NCBI GenBank assembly: GCA_947179485.1 | Contig: OX359250.1 | Location: 26,980,654 to 27,044,653 of the forward strand | DNA: 64,000 nt | From: Allacma fusca | Taxonomy: Eukaryota > Arthropoda > Collembola > Symphypleona > Sminthuridae | Direction of reading: 5' to 3' | Shown: in pieces, positions 10,088 to 22,309 of the stretch | Position numbering within the stretch: the first letter of the stretch is position 1 | Layout: the number at the start of each line of letters is the position of its first letter | Notes under the pieces: generated by a model | Databases searched by the model: none | Told to the model about the DNA's origin: nothing | The model's input: the letters and a program-made list of their open reading frames with translations, nothing else | Position numbers and translations under genes: made by a program

Positions 10088-11599
10088 TTAAAGTTTACAG
10101 AGCCTGAAGAATCCCCGTCGTGGGACTAGGTCAATGATGAAGTTTTTGAGGTTTTTTGTAATAGGTTCATTCTGGTCCATGAGGTTTTCGATGATGGAGA
10201 AATGATCATCTTGATCTGCAATCCAGCAAGTGGTGTCAGCTCCTAGTTTCTTTAAATGTTGACTGTAGAGATGGGCATGATTTAGGAATATTTGACTCTC
10301 GAACTTCCCCGATGTTAAAAATACTTTTACATCCTTTTCTTGGAAATGTGGATTGCATTTGGTTTGGAGGAGACCGCTCAGATGGTCTGCTTCATTTCTG
10401 AAAAGGGAATAAATTATTGTAGTAGAGTTAGAGCTGGTTCCGTATAATAATTAATGATATTTCTAATTATTAGTAAATGTATACCCGGTGATTTTAGGAA
10501 TGGCATTGAATACAGTCATTGTGAAAGGCCGGAGGTCATAGATTCCAGAAACTAGAACAACTTTTTTAATTTGCCGGCAGTCAATTAATTGATCGTGAAG
10601 AATGCAGGAAACAAGGTGTGCTCCTGCAGAGTGTCCACCCACCACAAAATCCGACTTCGGATTTAATTTGAATGCTGCCCGAAGTCCATCTTTGAGCTCC
10701 TCCACCATTTGAGTTACGGAAGCTGTGAACACACCGAAGAATAATTTTTATCAAGGGAATTTCGAACGAAATAAAACTCTGAAAATCTTCCACTCACATC
10801 TAGGAGCAAGACTGTAACCGAACACAATCGTTTTGAAGCCCCAACGGTGAAGAGTCCCAGCGAAAAATCCATTTAAGTTTTTACTCCCAACTATTTACGC
10901 CAAAAAGAATCACATTACACAACAAACGATACTATTTCAAAAATTTCTGTACTTGCTAACAATCAAAGAATATTTTAAATCTGTTTACAAAATTACATTG
11001 CCAGCCTCCTCCATGAACCCAAAAGAATACGGGGGCCTTGTCTCCCAAATCAGTCCCATAAATGTCAAAGCTCTGTGACTCTTGAACTCCATAATGGTAA
11101 TCCAAAATGCATGACAACTCCTCCCTCACTTGGTTCGTCCCTGGAATAATTTCCAAAATTCCAAAAATTTGTGTAAATAAAAATATAAATAGAGTCCATC
11201 TCAGCACAAAATACTGGACGTCCCGAGGCTCCTAAAATTCCGAAGTATCTCTCAAAACTCAATTTAAAATATCCAAATTATTTTTTCAGATTTGTTTCTT
11301 TAAAATGTTTACCTTCACGTGAAATCTCAAAATGGTCCGTGAGTAATTGTGCCTTGTCGTAGTTGTCCCGCCGGCAAAAATGATGAGGAGAGAATTGAAT
11401 CTGGAGTTCCTATATTAGAAAGTAAATAAATTTTTTATTTAATCCCTGTCAGGAACAGTCAATAATTAAAAAAAATTCTAATATAGTACCATGTACTACA
11501 TTGCGATCTCATAATTTATGAAATATTTTTCCTTCTTACCTTTCTAGTGAATTTCTCGTAAAACTGAAGAGGATCTGTACTGCCGGGATCACTACTCAT
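10088..11599 (-). CDS. AFMID: Kynurenine formamidase (arylformamidase)
   Basis: Alpha/beta hydrolase that hydrolyses N-formyl-L-kynurenine to kynurenine and formate, the second step of tryptophan catabolism; cytosolic. Exons (minus): 11599-11540, 11409-11313, 11140-10997, 10890-10798, 10722-10485, 10397-10088. They sum to 942 nt, a 313-residue protein close to the vertebrate length, in phase throughout. Motifs: oxyanion-hole HGGGW at 95-99, GSKN after it, nucleophile elbow GGHSAGAHL with Ser163, and His276 in DDHFSIIENL. The acid position, 32 residues before the His as in the mouse enzyme (Asp247/His279 by memory), is Glu244 (SGKFES) rather than Asp. The start ATG is followed by a clean 20-codon first exon with a GTAAG donor. 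The closest alternative would be another AFMID-like hydrolase. Confidence 0.9.
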
Positions 11600-12197
11600 G
11601 TTGAATTTAAAATTTTAAAATATTTAATTCCTAAATTTTGATTCCTAAAAAATTAATCAGAGCTGGGGAAAAAATAGCTCTGATAATAACATGCCTTTTG
11701 AAGTCATATGTAATAATTAGAAAAATACAGACACTATCAAAACAAGAGTCAAGTGACACTAGTCTTTAGCATGGGTAGAGAAATTTATCAGTAACTTTGC
11801 CACATGTAAATAATTCCCAGAAAGGAAAGTACAGTTGAAGAGTTTATCGATGAGGGAAAAAAATAATGGTATAACATTTTAACAATTTCTGTATTTTGCT
11901 CCAAGCAGTTAGGGTGGACTGAAGTCAAGGTTATCATCTATAACCATTCTGTGTAGTAACGAGGTTGAGGTCATTTTTACATTCATCTGGGACTTGATGA
12001 TGTTCACTTCACATTTTCAACAGGACATATAAGTAATAGTAAATAACAGTTGGATTCTTTCGTATACGTATACGAAATCGCGTGTGAGACATGTTGTCAT
12101 CACTGGTTAAATGAAAGGTGTAAATGTTATTGTTCATATAGTTGAAGTATTTTGCAAGGGTTATCGTAAGCGTAATAACAAACCAATTATAAGTATA

Positions 12198-12362
12198 ATG
12201 CTCCCTCGCTATAAGAGACCCACTTGAGCATTGTCTCTGCATAAAAGGGAAAATATTTGGTTATATCCACGCTATTTTTTTCCCCTTTCGGAGAGCATTT
12301 CATGTTATAAGTCAAATTTTGCTGCTTGGGGGGTGCCCTTATACTGAGAGGGTTTTGTGCAT
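12198..12362. mobile_element. MITE with pogo/Tigger-like TIRs (copy 2)
   Basis: About 165 bp flanked by TA. Left end ATGCTCCCTCGCTATAAGAG; reverse complement of the right end ATGCACAAAACCCTCTCAGT followed by ATAAGGG. The CTCGCTATAAG core is shared with the copies at 2.6 and 22.1 kb, while the outermost CAGT has drifted. No coding capacity. Confidence 0.55.
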
Positions 12363-12861
12363 TAACTCCTGCAAAACTCCTATGTGTGCTTAATGCTTCA
12401 TGAATAGGTGAAAAAGGAAAAGTTCTTTAGCCAATGGCAGTATGTTTTTTATCCACTTTGCAAGCATAGACACAACTAACAAAACAAACAACAAACTCTT
12501 TATAAAGTTACGACAGAATGGAAAAAAACCTTTTTCTGTTTATCTACTCAAAATCGCTGAGCTTTCAATAGTACTAGAACGATCCCTCTGAAAGATATCC
12601 CTCCAAGAAAAAGATTTTAAATCTTTTCGAGACGAAAAAATACTAACAGTCAGTACTCTCTGTAACGGATTGATGTAATAGCAGGAATAATTGTCTTATT
12701 GCTCTTCCATATGCCCAATCTGTATAGATAATGCTTATTAGTACATCTTAGGGATTTTTTTGTGACAGTATCTTTTTCATAATTTTTTATGACAGATGGA
12801 ATTTTTATTCCACATATTGAGTTTTGACTGATTGTGAGTGAGCTGAACAATTATTATTGTA

Positions 12862-13095
12862 CAGTGAAATCTCTATTTTCTCTAATTATTACTGTAAGTA
12901 ATAATCCCTATTGTTAGATATTTTTGCCCTATTGTCCCAGTCTAGGGGTGAGACTGGGAGACGAGGATATTTGGAAACGTCTTCGCTGACAGCCCAATAT
13001 AAGTCACTATTTTTACAAGAGTATCCCTTTACAGCAAAATTGATGTTAAGAGAGGAACATTTTTTGTAGGGATGCATGTAACAGAGAGTTCTCTG
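12862..13095. mobile_element. MITE with pogo/Tigger-like TIRs (copy 3)
   Basis: About 234 bp flanked by TA at 12860-12861 and 13096-13097. Ends are CAGTGAAATCTCTATTT and, reverse-complemented from the right, CAGAGAACTCTCTGTTA. The interior carries a further inverted segment around GTCCCAGTCT/AGACTGGGA. Non-coding. Confidence 0.55.
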
Positions 13096-14175
13096 TAGAT
13101 ACAATGACTTCGCCCAGAATTTTTAAGTGCAATAAAAATACGGAGGAATTAGGCCTTTGCAGGTTCAATAGATGCCATCAATTGCTTGTAACTTGGAAGT
13201 ACCATGCTGATGTCCAATTATTTACTTGCATCCATTCCAAAAAAAACATTTTTGTAAAAATACAAAAATAAACATGCTCTGTGTATATCCGTACAATAGG
13301 GACAAGGGAATAAATGTGGGAGATTAGAGTAGCAAATCCTTTATGGCTACTGGTGTGTGAGCATGCTATTTTTGCTAATTGTAAAAGCTGTAAACAGATA
13401 CTGTAGTGGTGCTTCCTTGGCGGTGTCAAAGTTATTTTTCCTCTATGAAAAAACTGAGCTTCCTCATCCCTTCTAGATTTTACTGGATGTTCCTCATAAA
13501 TGTAGGAATCAAAACTGAAGCTTATTTCTGGGTATTGGAACATATAGTCAAGGCTATAGTATTATTCTAGTTAAAGTTAAATGTATTTACATTAGCATAA
13601 ATGGTATCCTGATTAGTAACTTTTCATGCGTAAGATTAATTCGGGAAGATTCTCATGGATTTCGAAAACCTTACCATGCATCAACTATTTTTTGTACTGC
13701 TTGCGTAATTAAACTCATGCTCAGCTAAAAATGGGTAGATTAACATAACAGGTTGAGAGCATAAAGTTCCATATTTTTAATCAACCTTCCTTCAAAGTGT
13801 GCATAAGCTTACAAGCATACACATACATGTATACAAATTTTTCTACCTTCCCAATATATGCCTATTATATGTATCAATTATATTAGATTTATAAATTATC
13901 TGCATTTTGTATCCTCAACAATGTAGCTTAACACGAAGGAGATAATAATTATTTAGGAGAACCAATGGCATTAAGTTTGTATTTTTGAGGCTTCATTAAT
14001 CTTATCACTCAGTGGTGGAAGTCACTGAAGTCAATAATATTTAACCAGTTGATGCCCACTATGTACGTAGAGATATAGAAAGGACTGTTACTTTAAATCT
14101 CCGTAACCCTTCAAAACAACCAAAGTTCCCACCCATTACCCTTTAATTTCAACTTGGTCGACAGCAGCCCTGCAG

Positions 14176-14181
14176 TATAAA
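14176..14181 (+). promoter_or_regulatory. TATA box of the first Cyt-b5-r gene
   Basis: TATAAA in the context TGCAGTATAAAGGTCG, about 85 nt upstream of the start ATG at 14261. A transcription start would be expected near 14205-14210. Confidence 0.5.
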
Positions 14182-14260
14182 GGTCGAAACTTGAATCATA
14201 ACGATGTGTAGTTTAAAACTAATTGGCGGATATTAAAGTTCTGTGGAAATAATTGGTGAA

Positions 14261-16481
14261 ATGGCCCCAAATCAAGGAAATACCGCACCGCCCTCGAGTT
14301 TCCCAGGCATCTGGAAATATCCCACGAATAGGAACCAGAATGAAAATGCACTAGATTGGCTTGCGGGTAAAAATTTATTTGACACATTATTATATTCCAG
14401 AATTTGAAAACATTTACTTCCAGGTCTTTATACATATGGAATACCTTTTGAAAGCATTTTGAAAATGATTTTGGAGGAGGACTGTCCTTGTATTTTATTT
14501 TGAATGGAAGTAAATAGTATGAACAGAGGCAGGAAATCAGATAATAGGAAAGTACCGCAGAGCTGGTCACAAACACACAGTTTAGAACATTTTCCAGGGA
14601 AGGTACATGTTTGGACGGTAAGCCTCATACTGTCCTGGGAGATAGGAACAAATGGGCAGCATGCGTATCCACAGTTGAAGACTTATTAATGGATTTGTAT
14701 TGTTCTGTTTCCCCATCCTTTGCTTTATGATGGAAATAATGCAGCTAAACGGATTGATGATAACGTGGGAGGTTGCTGGAGAGTCCATGATAAGCTGTAC
14801 AACTTGGAGAATTTTATCAAAAAGCATCCCGGCGGCTCAGAGTGGATTGAAATGACCCGAGGAACGGACATTACGGAAGCTTTTGAATCATCTCATGTCA
14901 TCAATGTCAAACATGTGGAGCAAATTCTCGCCAAGTATTACGTGGGAATGGCTAAGAGTCCCCGCATATCCCCCTACACTTTCAAGCAGGAAGGTTTTTA
15001 TAAAACCTTGAAGCGAAAAATTGAACCCATCCTCCAAGTAAGTCCATCAACTGATTTACTCATGATCGGATATTTCCCTGGAACATTCTTAAAAGTGCTA
15101 CAACTTCCCAATAATACTTAATTCATAGGAAGTTGGCACGGGTCCTGATGTAACAGTCCGAGCTATTACCGATGGTCTTGTTTTAACATCAATTACTCTG
15201 GCTGTCCTCGGAGTGACGTGGCAAAGTGTCATTCTTTTAGCTCTCTCCGGATTTATTCTGACCAGTGCCACCATCGCCTCTCACAATTTCTTCCATTTGA
15301 AGCACAACTGGAGAACGTACTACTGGGATCTGAGCCTCCTGTCGTCCTACGAATGGAGAATTAGTCATTCTTTGAGCCATCATCTGTTCCCTAATACAGT
15401 AATGGTAGGGGCATTATGTTGTCATAAAATACAACCGTAAAACCAGGAGAGGAGTTAACGACTCCCAAATAATCTTAATTTGATAAAACCGCTTGTACAC
15501 AAATACCTACCATAATTTTATGCTACACTTTTATTTGGTGCACAGGACCTCTTCCGAACTACGAACACCGACAGTACTGTCAATAACAATGACTTATATA
15601 TTTTTAGGATGCTGAGATCAGTATGTTTGAACCTGTGTTGGAGTTTCTTCCTAAAAAGGACAAGAGTCTCTTTCAGCGCTATGGTGTTATCTTGATCACT
15701 CATTGGATTTTTATATCTACGCTTTTTAAAGCATTGTACTATCGATGGAAGAAAATATGCACGGGGCAACAACAACTTCGCCCAGAGAATATCCTCAACT
15801 TGGTTCAGTTACTACTGTTAATAGTATTGGGACAAAGTTTCTGGGTAAGGGCTTGACTTGGTATCAGTTCCGTGTGAACTCCATGACATTTACGAGATCG
15901 TATCTTTTTGGCTGTGTAAACTGGGAAGTGCCGAGCAGTTACTGCACATTTCCATTTTTTTTTAATAGGGTGGCTTTAAAGCTTGGATGATAATGCACGC
16001 AGCCTCATCCTACCTCTTGCTCCTGATTGGACTTAATGCTGCTCATCACCATCCTGACATTTTTCATGACGGGGATGAGGCTCGGAAGGACCCAGATTTT
16101 GGGTAGTTTAATTTGTACTTATCATAGATACTGGTCCAGATAGCTAGGAAAATAGTGTGTGTGTGCCCTCGAATTTATTGGAAAACAAGCTGAGACGTCA
16201 AATTCTTTTTCATGCATAGATTGTGTCAACTGGATGCGGTCCGGGACCGAGCTGGAGAAACTCATAAGAATTTCCTTGTAATCATGATAACATTTGGAGA
16301 TCATTCTCTGCATCATTTATTTCCCACTGTGTGTCACTCAAAACTTCCCCATTTGAAAGGAGTGTTCGAGGAAACTTTACAGGAGTTTTCTGAACAATTT
16401 CCAGCCCTGACGCAGTGGGAATTGTACCGTGGATGCCTCAAGCAACTCGCCCGAACTGAACCGAAAAGAAAAATTCAATGA
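14261..16481 (+). CDS. Cyt-b5-r: Cytochrome b5-related protein, desaturase-like (tandem copy A)
   Basis: Membrane di-iron desaturase-like protein with a fused N-terminal cytochrome b5 heme domain; the substrate of the family is not firmly established. Exons: 14261-14366, 14745-15037, 15129-15404, 15608-15844, 15969-16102, 16220-16481. They give 1,308 nt and 435 residues in phase. The b5 domain holds heme ligands His63 (KHPGG) and His86 (FESSH). The desaturase part holds His boxes SHNFFH (185-189), HSLSHH (213-218), AAHHHPDIFHDGDEA, and HSLHH (377-381) in FGDHSLHHLFPT. Several hydrophobic stretches between boxes look like membrane helices. The closest family member I know is Drosophila Cyt-b5-r, which shares TDITEAFE, DNWR, SHHIYPN and VLHHLFPT-type motifs. 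Exon lengths match copy B closely, so the pair is a tandem duplication. Confidence 0.9.
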
Positions 16482-18692
16482 AAACTTTTACACTATATGC
16501 CACTGTCATGAAAATTTTGTTTCGTTTTAAATCCTACCTGGAGGATATACAAGAATGTCATTCCACCAAAAATATCCCAAAATTTTCACTTTCTAGAAAC
16601 CAGACCGTCAGAGTTGGGCTCAACTCTCACGTCTCTTATATATAAATCTGTATTGTTTTTGTTTTTATCACTAATAGAAACGTGCCTCATTTCTTGTCTT
16701 ATTTCTCCTTCCCCTGTACATCACACTCATTTTATTTATTCCTTCTCTTTGACATTTGCTTCCACAACTCTACAAAAGCCTTCCAGTAGTGGCATCATTT
16801 CAATCAATTCATTATATTTGAAGAAATAAGAAGTGTTAACTTTTCCATTCAGACTTGACACTGCTACAACTAACCAGGAATATATTTCTTGGGGGTAACT
16901 TTTTGTTCCATGAATCAAAAATGACTCGGGGTGACAACAAAATTACCTGGTCCCAACAATAAAAATCCTGTTGCTGATAGACACATCTGAAATAATAATA
17001 ATTGCTGACTTAGCTCCAAATGAACATATGTTTCAGAAGAAGTAGTAATGAGCAGCACAAGATTTGACGTTTGGCACTCGAGGAGAGGTGATTGGAAAAA
17101 ATTGGCACCTTTCGCCAATTCCCCTGGTCTGTCAGCACCAACACAAAAGACCTGACAAAATTCAATTTTCAGCAACTCCTCCCGGCCTGATGTTCCGTTA
17201 TGTAACATAAACTACTGTGTCAGAGACATTGCCACTTGGCAATACAGAAACTCATATCTGTCATAATTCATACGGCAGAGCCAGCACAATTAGTAGTATT
17301 TCTGACTGGCAGTGATGCAGCTCCAGAAATTGACACAGAGAGAGCAGATAGGAATGTCACCAGCTGACAACCCTGAAGTAAATGAGCTTCGAGACTGTAG
17401 CTTTCATCCTTTTGTTTGGGACCTCAAGCATTATTTCCTTGTTCCTTTCATTTACTTATGGCTGATTGCCAACTGAATCATCCTCTAAATTCCACGTTTG
17501 AGTTCACAAGTAACATTTGATCGACCGCATAAACCATGCTGGTAAATATTGTTAATATCTACCCTTTCCTATTGGGACTGTACATAATTATACGACGGTC
17601 ATTTCATAAATGTCATGTTCATGGAGATCATCGAGGTTGTTAAACTCCTCTAGCTTTTCACTAGCTTTGACTCTTTAGAACTGAAATGGCCTTCATAGCC
17701 ATTTGATTCACAATCCCCCTATAATTTGAGACAAATCTCCTCAAACCGTAATTTTAACAACGTGCTGGTAATTATAAGCCCCGAATTCAATTTCCTCAGG
17801 AGTACAAAGCAACCATTGAGGAGAAGGATTCAGCCATCAATCACTTAATCACCTCAAACCCTATATCTCAGCCCTGATGCAATCCTGGATTTGCAGTGAC
17901 TGAAACTAGATTTTATTCTGGGTTATCAATACTCCATAAAATATTCCTTCCATACATAACACATGAGAGTTCATGATCAAGGAGACAACCGCAGAAGGGA
18001 CACTTTACAGTTTCATTCAGTTTTTTAAAAATTAGTTAAAATTGAGCAATCTTTATTTAAAATGTTGCTGAAATTATATATATTTCTGTATAGTCCTGAA
18101 CTTGACCCCACAAGTGCCCTGATGGACCTCTGCTAGCAATGTTGCATAAGTAAAAATTTGCCTGAGATTATGAGGTGGTACAATTTCATGTTTCATGTTT
18201 CTGATAAACCTTCCTATCTTTATTACAATTTTCAGACTGTTACTTTGAAAGTGTCATTTTTTGTACATATCGTGCCTAACTGACATGGATGATACTTTAG
18301 GTTATCACAGTTTACATTGGGAGTTGTCAGGCTCATCAAAAATATTTTTGCTAAGAAGAGGGATGCAACAAGGTGTCGTGGGCATCATGCATACTTTGTT
18401 TGTGCGTTCCCAGATCCCATATAAAAACGTAGGGAATCAATGGAAATTTTTAGGGGTCTTGGTGTTAATGGGTAGAACATGTAATGTTAAATTTAAAGAT
18501 GAAAATAAAGTTTTATCTTATATCACAGAATTATTAGGTCTAACAAGTGTGGAGGGCTGGCATTAAAATAGTTTTGCTCGACGCACTAGTCTTATTAGTT
18601 GTGTCTGGTCTTTGAAGTGGTCCTGAAGTTGTGATTGTGTGGTCTTGATTGAAAAAATCATATTTAGTTGAGGATTGATAGAGCATAGAATC
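16482..18692. other. Spacer between the two Cyt-b5-r genes
   Basis: About 2.2 kb separating the tandem copies. No coding exon was supported; frames such as 16915-17208 minus and 18261-18566 plus have no recognisable family. It must contain the copy B promoter, but no clear TATA box like that of copy A was seen. Confidence 0.5.
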
Positions 18693-20757
18693 ATGGCACC
18701 CAACCAAGGGAGCTCCTCTGGATTGTCTCCGAAAAATCCCTCCAGCTTCCCTGGAATTTATAAATATCCAGCGGACAGAAATCTACCGTTTAAGAACGGC
18801 TACCAGTGGTTAGCAGGTATTTTTATTCTATTTTCTAGTAGCATATCTACAGTATCTCTTGAGAATCGATAACTTCCCGTACATTATTAAACGGTGATGG
18901 AGTCAATTCGAAATTTCCCAACAGTGAATGAAGAGGGTGGAAGTTTCACGCACGAAAGCCCCCAGAACTTAAAAAATAGTGCTCAAAAAAAGTAACACAA
19001 AATATACAAATTTCAGGTAAAAGGAAGGACGACGACATTGGCAAGTTATGGAGAGTTTATGACAAATTGTACAATTTAGAAAGTTTTGCACATAAACATC
19101 CCGGAGGAGATTATTGGATCCGATTAACTCAAGGAACCGACATAACAGAAGCCTTTGAAGCGTCTCATGTAGCTCATGTAAAAAAAGTTGAGGAGATTCT
19201 TGCAAAATATTATGTTCGGGATGTTGAATTCCCTCGCAATTCCCCGTACACATTTAAACAAGATGGATTTTACATGACACTGAAAAGAAGAGCGGGACCT
19301 ATTTTAGAAGTTAGTCCTATTTACTCAAAAAAAAAAATGTTTTATTAACTTCACTTTCCCCTTTGCTGATTGTTTTCATGGTTTATTACACACAGGAAGT
19401 TGGGACCAACTCCACACTTCAAATTCGACTTATGATAGATGGTCTGGGACTTGCCTACGTCCTTTTGTCATTCTTTGGAGTCTTTCTCAATTCCACTCTG
19501 CTTCAAATCCTCGCTGGATTGGATCTGGCTATGCTAATCATTGCTGCACACAATTTCTTTCATATGAGAGACAACTGGAGAAAGTTCTACTATGACTTTA
19601 GCCTCCAGTCCTCAATTGAACTACAGATCAGCCATGCTATCAGTCATCATCTCTATACTAACACAGTCATGGTAAGATAATATTACTGGGGAATTGTGAG
19701 CATTCTACACATTCTGAGCTCCATGAAATGTATACTTGACGTTAATCTTTTCGAGTATCTACATTTGTATCCCCTCAAATGCCCATTATATGCTCCAGCA
19801 TCAAATTTCTAGTAAAGGATTTAATCCTTATGGGAATAATTTCAATGGGAAATTGTAATTTTTAATTAACAATGCTCTAGGACATTGAAATATCAAATTT
19901 GGAGCCGGCTTTCGAGTTTTTACCAAAAGAGAAGACCTTTTTGAAGCGCTATGCTCCTGGAGTCTACGCACATTTATTTTACATCGTCAGTTTCTTCTTG
20001 GATTTGATCAAAAGAGGTCGAGCCATTGCCAATGGTACGCAGCAGCTTCGCCCTGAGAACCTAATTGTATTTATTCAACTTGCCGTTTGGATGCTGATCG
20101 CCCCTTCGGTGCCCGTAAGTGCATCTTCCATTATGTAACTTCTATTCTCCTACTGAGTCCCAGGATGGAGATTGAGGGAGTGGGAAGAGCTAAAAATTAA
20201 TACTTTGAGGATTGGAAACTCTCATCGGTACGTTTCCTATTTTTATGTTAGACTGGAATCTACTCCTGGTTATTCATCCACGCTGTTGCTTCATACTGGT
20301 TCATGCTTGTGGCTGTGGGTGGATCAGCTCATCACCATCCATCTTGCTTTCATGACGGGGACGAAGCACGAAATGAGGCTGATTTTGGGTAAATGAAAGT
20401 TTCAAGTACACTGAGAAATGCATTTATTTCAGATGTTTCGTAGCTGTGAAAGTTGTTGATTAATTTTAATTGAACAGACTATGTCAACTGGATGCAATTC
20501 GAGACCGCTCCGACGATCTTCATCAAACCCTGTTCGTCATCTTGACAACCTTCGGAGCTCACTCCCTTCACCATCTCTTTCCCACCGTGTGTCACTCAAA
20601 GCTACATCATTTACAAGAAGTTTATGAGCAGACTTTGAAAGAATTTAATGAAGAATTTCATCCAGTCTCACAGTTTGAACTGTTCCTGGGTATGCACAAA
20701 CAGTTGGCCCGTGTGGAAGCCCTACCACATCCTGCGGAAATTAAGAAGCAGAAGTAA
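18693..20757 (+). CDS. Cyt-b5-r: Cytochrome b5-related protein, desaturase-like (tandem copy B)
   Basis: Paralogue of the gene 2.2 kb upstream. Exons: 18693-18816, 19017-19309, 19396-19671, 19881-20114, 20252-20388, 20478-20757. They give 1,344 nt and 447 residues in phase. Exons 2 and 3 have exactly the same lengths as in copy A (293 and 276 nt) and all intron phases agree. The b5 domain has His69 (KHPGGDYW) and a second ligand in FEASH. Desaturase boxes AHNFFH, HAISHH, AHHHPSCFHDGDEA and HSLHHLFPT are all kept. Both proteins start MAPNQG, showing descent from one gene. The sequences differ enough (GDHSLHH in A, GAHSLHH in B; divergent N-terminal linkers) for specialised roles. No defect seen. 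Confidence 0.9.
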
Positions 20758-20995
20758 ACAGTTGCCGCAGAGTTCAAGACATAATGAAATTGATTTACTG
20801 ATACAAAATACTTTATGATATTTACATTTATGATCATTTTACATAAGTATACTTACAAATTTTAAAGAGCTATATAAAGAGGCATATATATCACCGCATT
20901 CAACCATATCCTCTCTGGCCTGTGCAAATATACCCCCAAATATAACGAGCACATGTTGGGTCTCCTCTGCCAGTTAGTGTAAAAAGTATTTCGAA

Positions 20996-21001
20996 AATAA
21001 A
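20996..21001 (+). terminator. Probable poly(A) signal of Cyt-b5-r copy B
   Basis: AATAAA about 240 nt after the copy B stop codon, the first canonical hexamer I find downstream. Confidence 0.4.
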
Positions 21002-21198
21002 CACATTGGTAGACAGTACAACCATTACCTTTGACATGTTTCCAGACGCACTGATTTAGCGACTGGCAGTCAGTACAGTCTTCATAAACAGAACGTCCTT
21101 ATCCTTTCAAGTCCTCTCATTCGTCAAGTAAATAGGAAAAATTCTATGGTTGCAGTAGTTACGGTTGTTAAAATTATTTGTGACGATGTGCTACTGTA

Positions 21199-21603
21199 CT
21201 AGAGTACTATAACATCGTACAAAAAAATCCCCGTTTTATTTTTGTCTGGCAGAGTAATTTTTTTTATCATTACTATAGAACCACTGGAAATTTCACAGCC
21301 CAAATTATTTTTACACATTGTAGGTAGTTGCATGCATGCAAATTTTGTCCCATCAACTATGAGGAGAGAGCTCCAAGACATTGTATTCCTTTTAATTTGA
21401 CAAAGTTCAGTGCATACAATGTGGCTGTAATTAGATGGTGATAGGAAATTTCGACATGGATTCAATATGCTCGCCGTCTCGAATTTCTGAATATTTACTG
21501 AAACTATGGGTAAGATATTGGGATCGTATTGTTTCATAGTTGTTCCCGGGTGAGTCCACAGAATTTTCCTGATATGCTCTTTGAAGTTCCTCTTGAATGC
21601 CAC
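21199..21603 (-). pseudogene. RPA1 N-terminal OB-fold-like fragment, intronless
   Basis: A minus-strand frame of about 134 codons ending in TAG at 21199. Its N-terminal part (HIRKILWT ... DPNILPIVSVNIQKF) and C-terminal part (LLIVDGTKFACMQLPT, then SGSIVMIKKI and GIFLYDVIVL) follow the order of the RPA70 N-terminal OB fold: 'IxxI...I.PILQVINI' then 'LLMSDG....MLATQL...' and a closing strand. A poorly matching insert of about 30 residues separates them. No true ATG begins the frame and a stop lies 12 nt upstream, and no further RPA1 domain follows. A relic of an RPA1 copy, or of an RPA-like gene carried by a mobile element, is the likeliest reading. The match is by eye only. Confidence 0.4.
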
Positions 21604-22123
21604 ACGCCACTTCTACTTCCACTTGGTTGAAATCCTTCAGTACCAGGGGGATGGGACATGGAGCAATGCAATACTACATTTTCCCACTGTTTTTCTCCAG
21701 CCACGAGGACTTTGAAGTGGGAAGAATCTTAACATGGGCCCGGAAACAAGTGAAGAGTAAACATTGGTGATACAAAAACAATGAGGACTCATGAGTCATG
21801 TCTCATCTGTATTGTCTATTTGTTGAAATAGAGATACAAAATTCAGTTCAAATGCTCTCTCTCTGTCCGCTAAAAACTTTTTCACGAATATCTTCCGTCT
21901 CACGCATCGGCAACCATCACACTTGTTAACACCTCTACAAGTTTGCAAGTCTGGAATTATCTTGGAATAATTCATTTCAAGGGGAAATCTCCCTAACAAC
22001 TGGAGAATAGTTGTTGGAGAGCTCCGTGGAATACCTTCCCTCGTCAGAGCAAAGTTTTAAATAGAATTGTTCCAAGGTTGAGCAAGCACACAGTTCTCGT
22101 CAAATGAGCAGTAAATCTAGTTA

Positions 22124-22303
22124 CAGTGTACTCTCGCTATGGGAGATCCCCTTACAAGGGTATTTATCCTCCATTGGACCAAACTTTAAATGTTTGGGTT
22201 GAACCCAATGTTAAATTTTCTCCCCATATATGGGCTTTCCCCTATAAAAGAGTATTTGCTGCTTTTTGGGGTCCTACTCCTGAGAGAGTCTCTGCGAGCA
22301 CTG
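22124..22303. mobile_element. MITE with pogo/Tigger-like TIRs (copy 4)
   Basis: About 180 bp flanked by TA at 22122-22123 and 22304-22305. Left end CAGTGTACTCTCGCTATGGG; right end, reverse-complemented, CAGTGCTCGCAGAGACTCTC. It shares the CAGTG..CTCGCTAT terminal consensus with the other copies. A 77-codon frame across it is a by-product. Confidence 0.55.
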
Positions 22304-22309
22304 TAGAAT

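Larger units (their letters stand above)
11600..14175. other. Intergenic, AFMID 5' end to first Cyt-b5-r gene
   Basis: About 2.6 kb in which no exon chain could be supported. It holds two TA-flanked miniature inverted-repeat elements (12198-12362 and 12862-13095). Longer frames such as 13178-13543 minus show no family likeness and no splice context. Confidence 0.6.
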
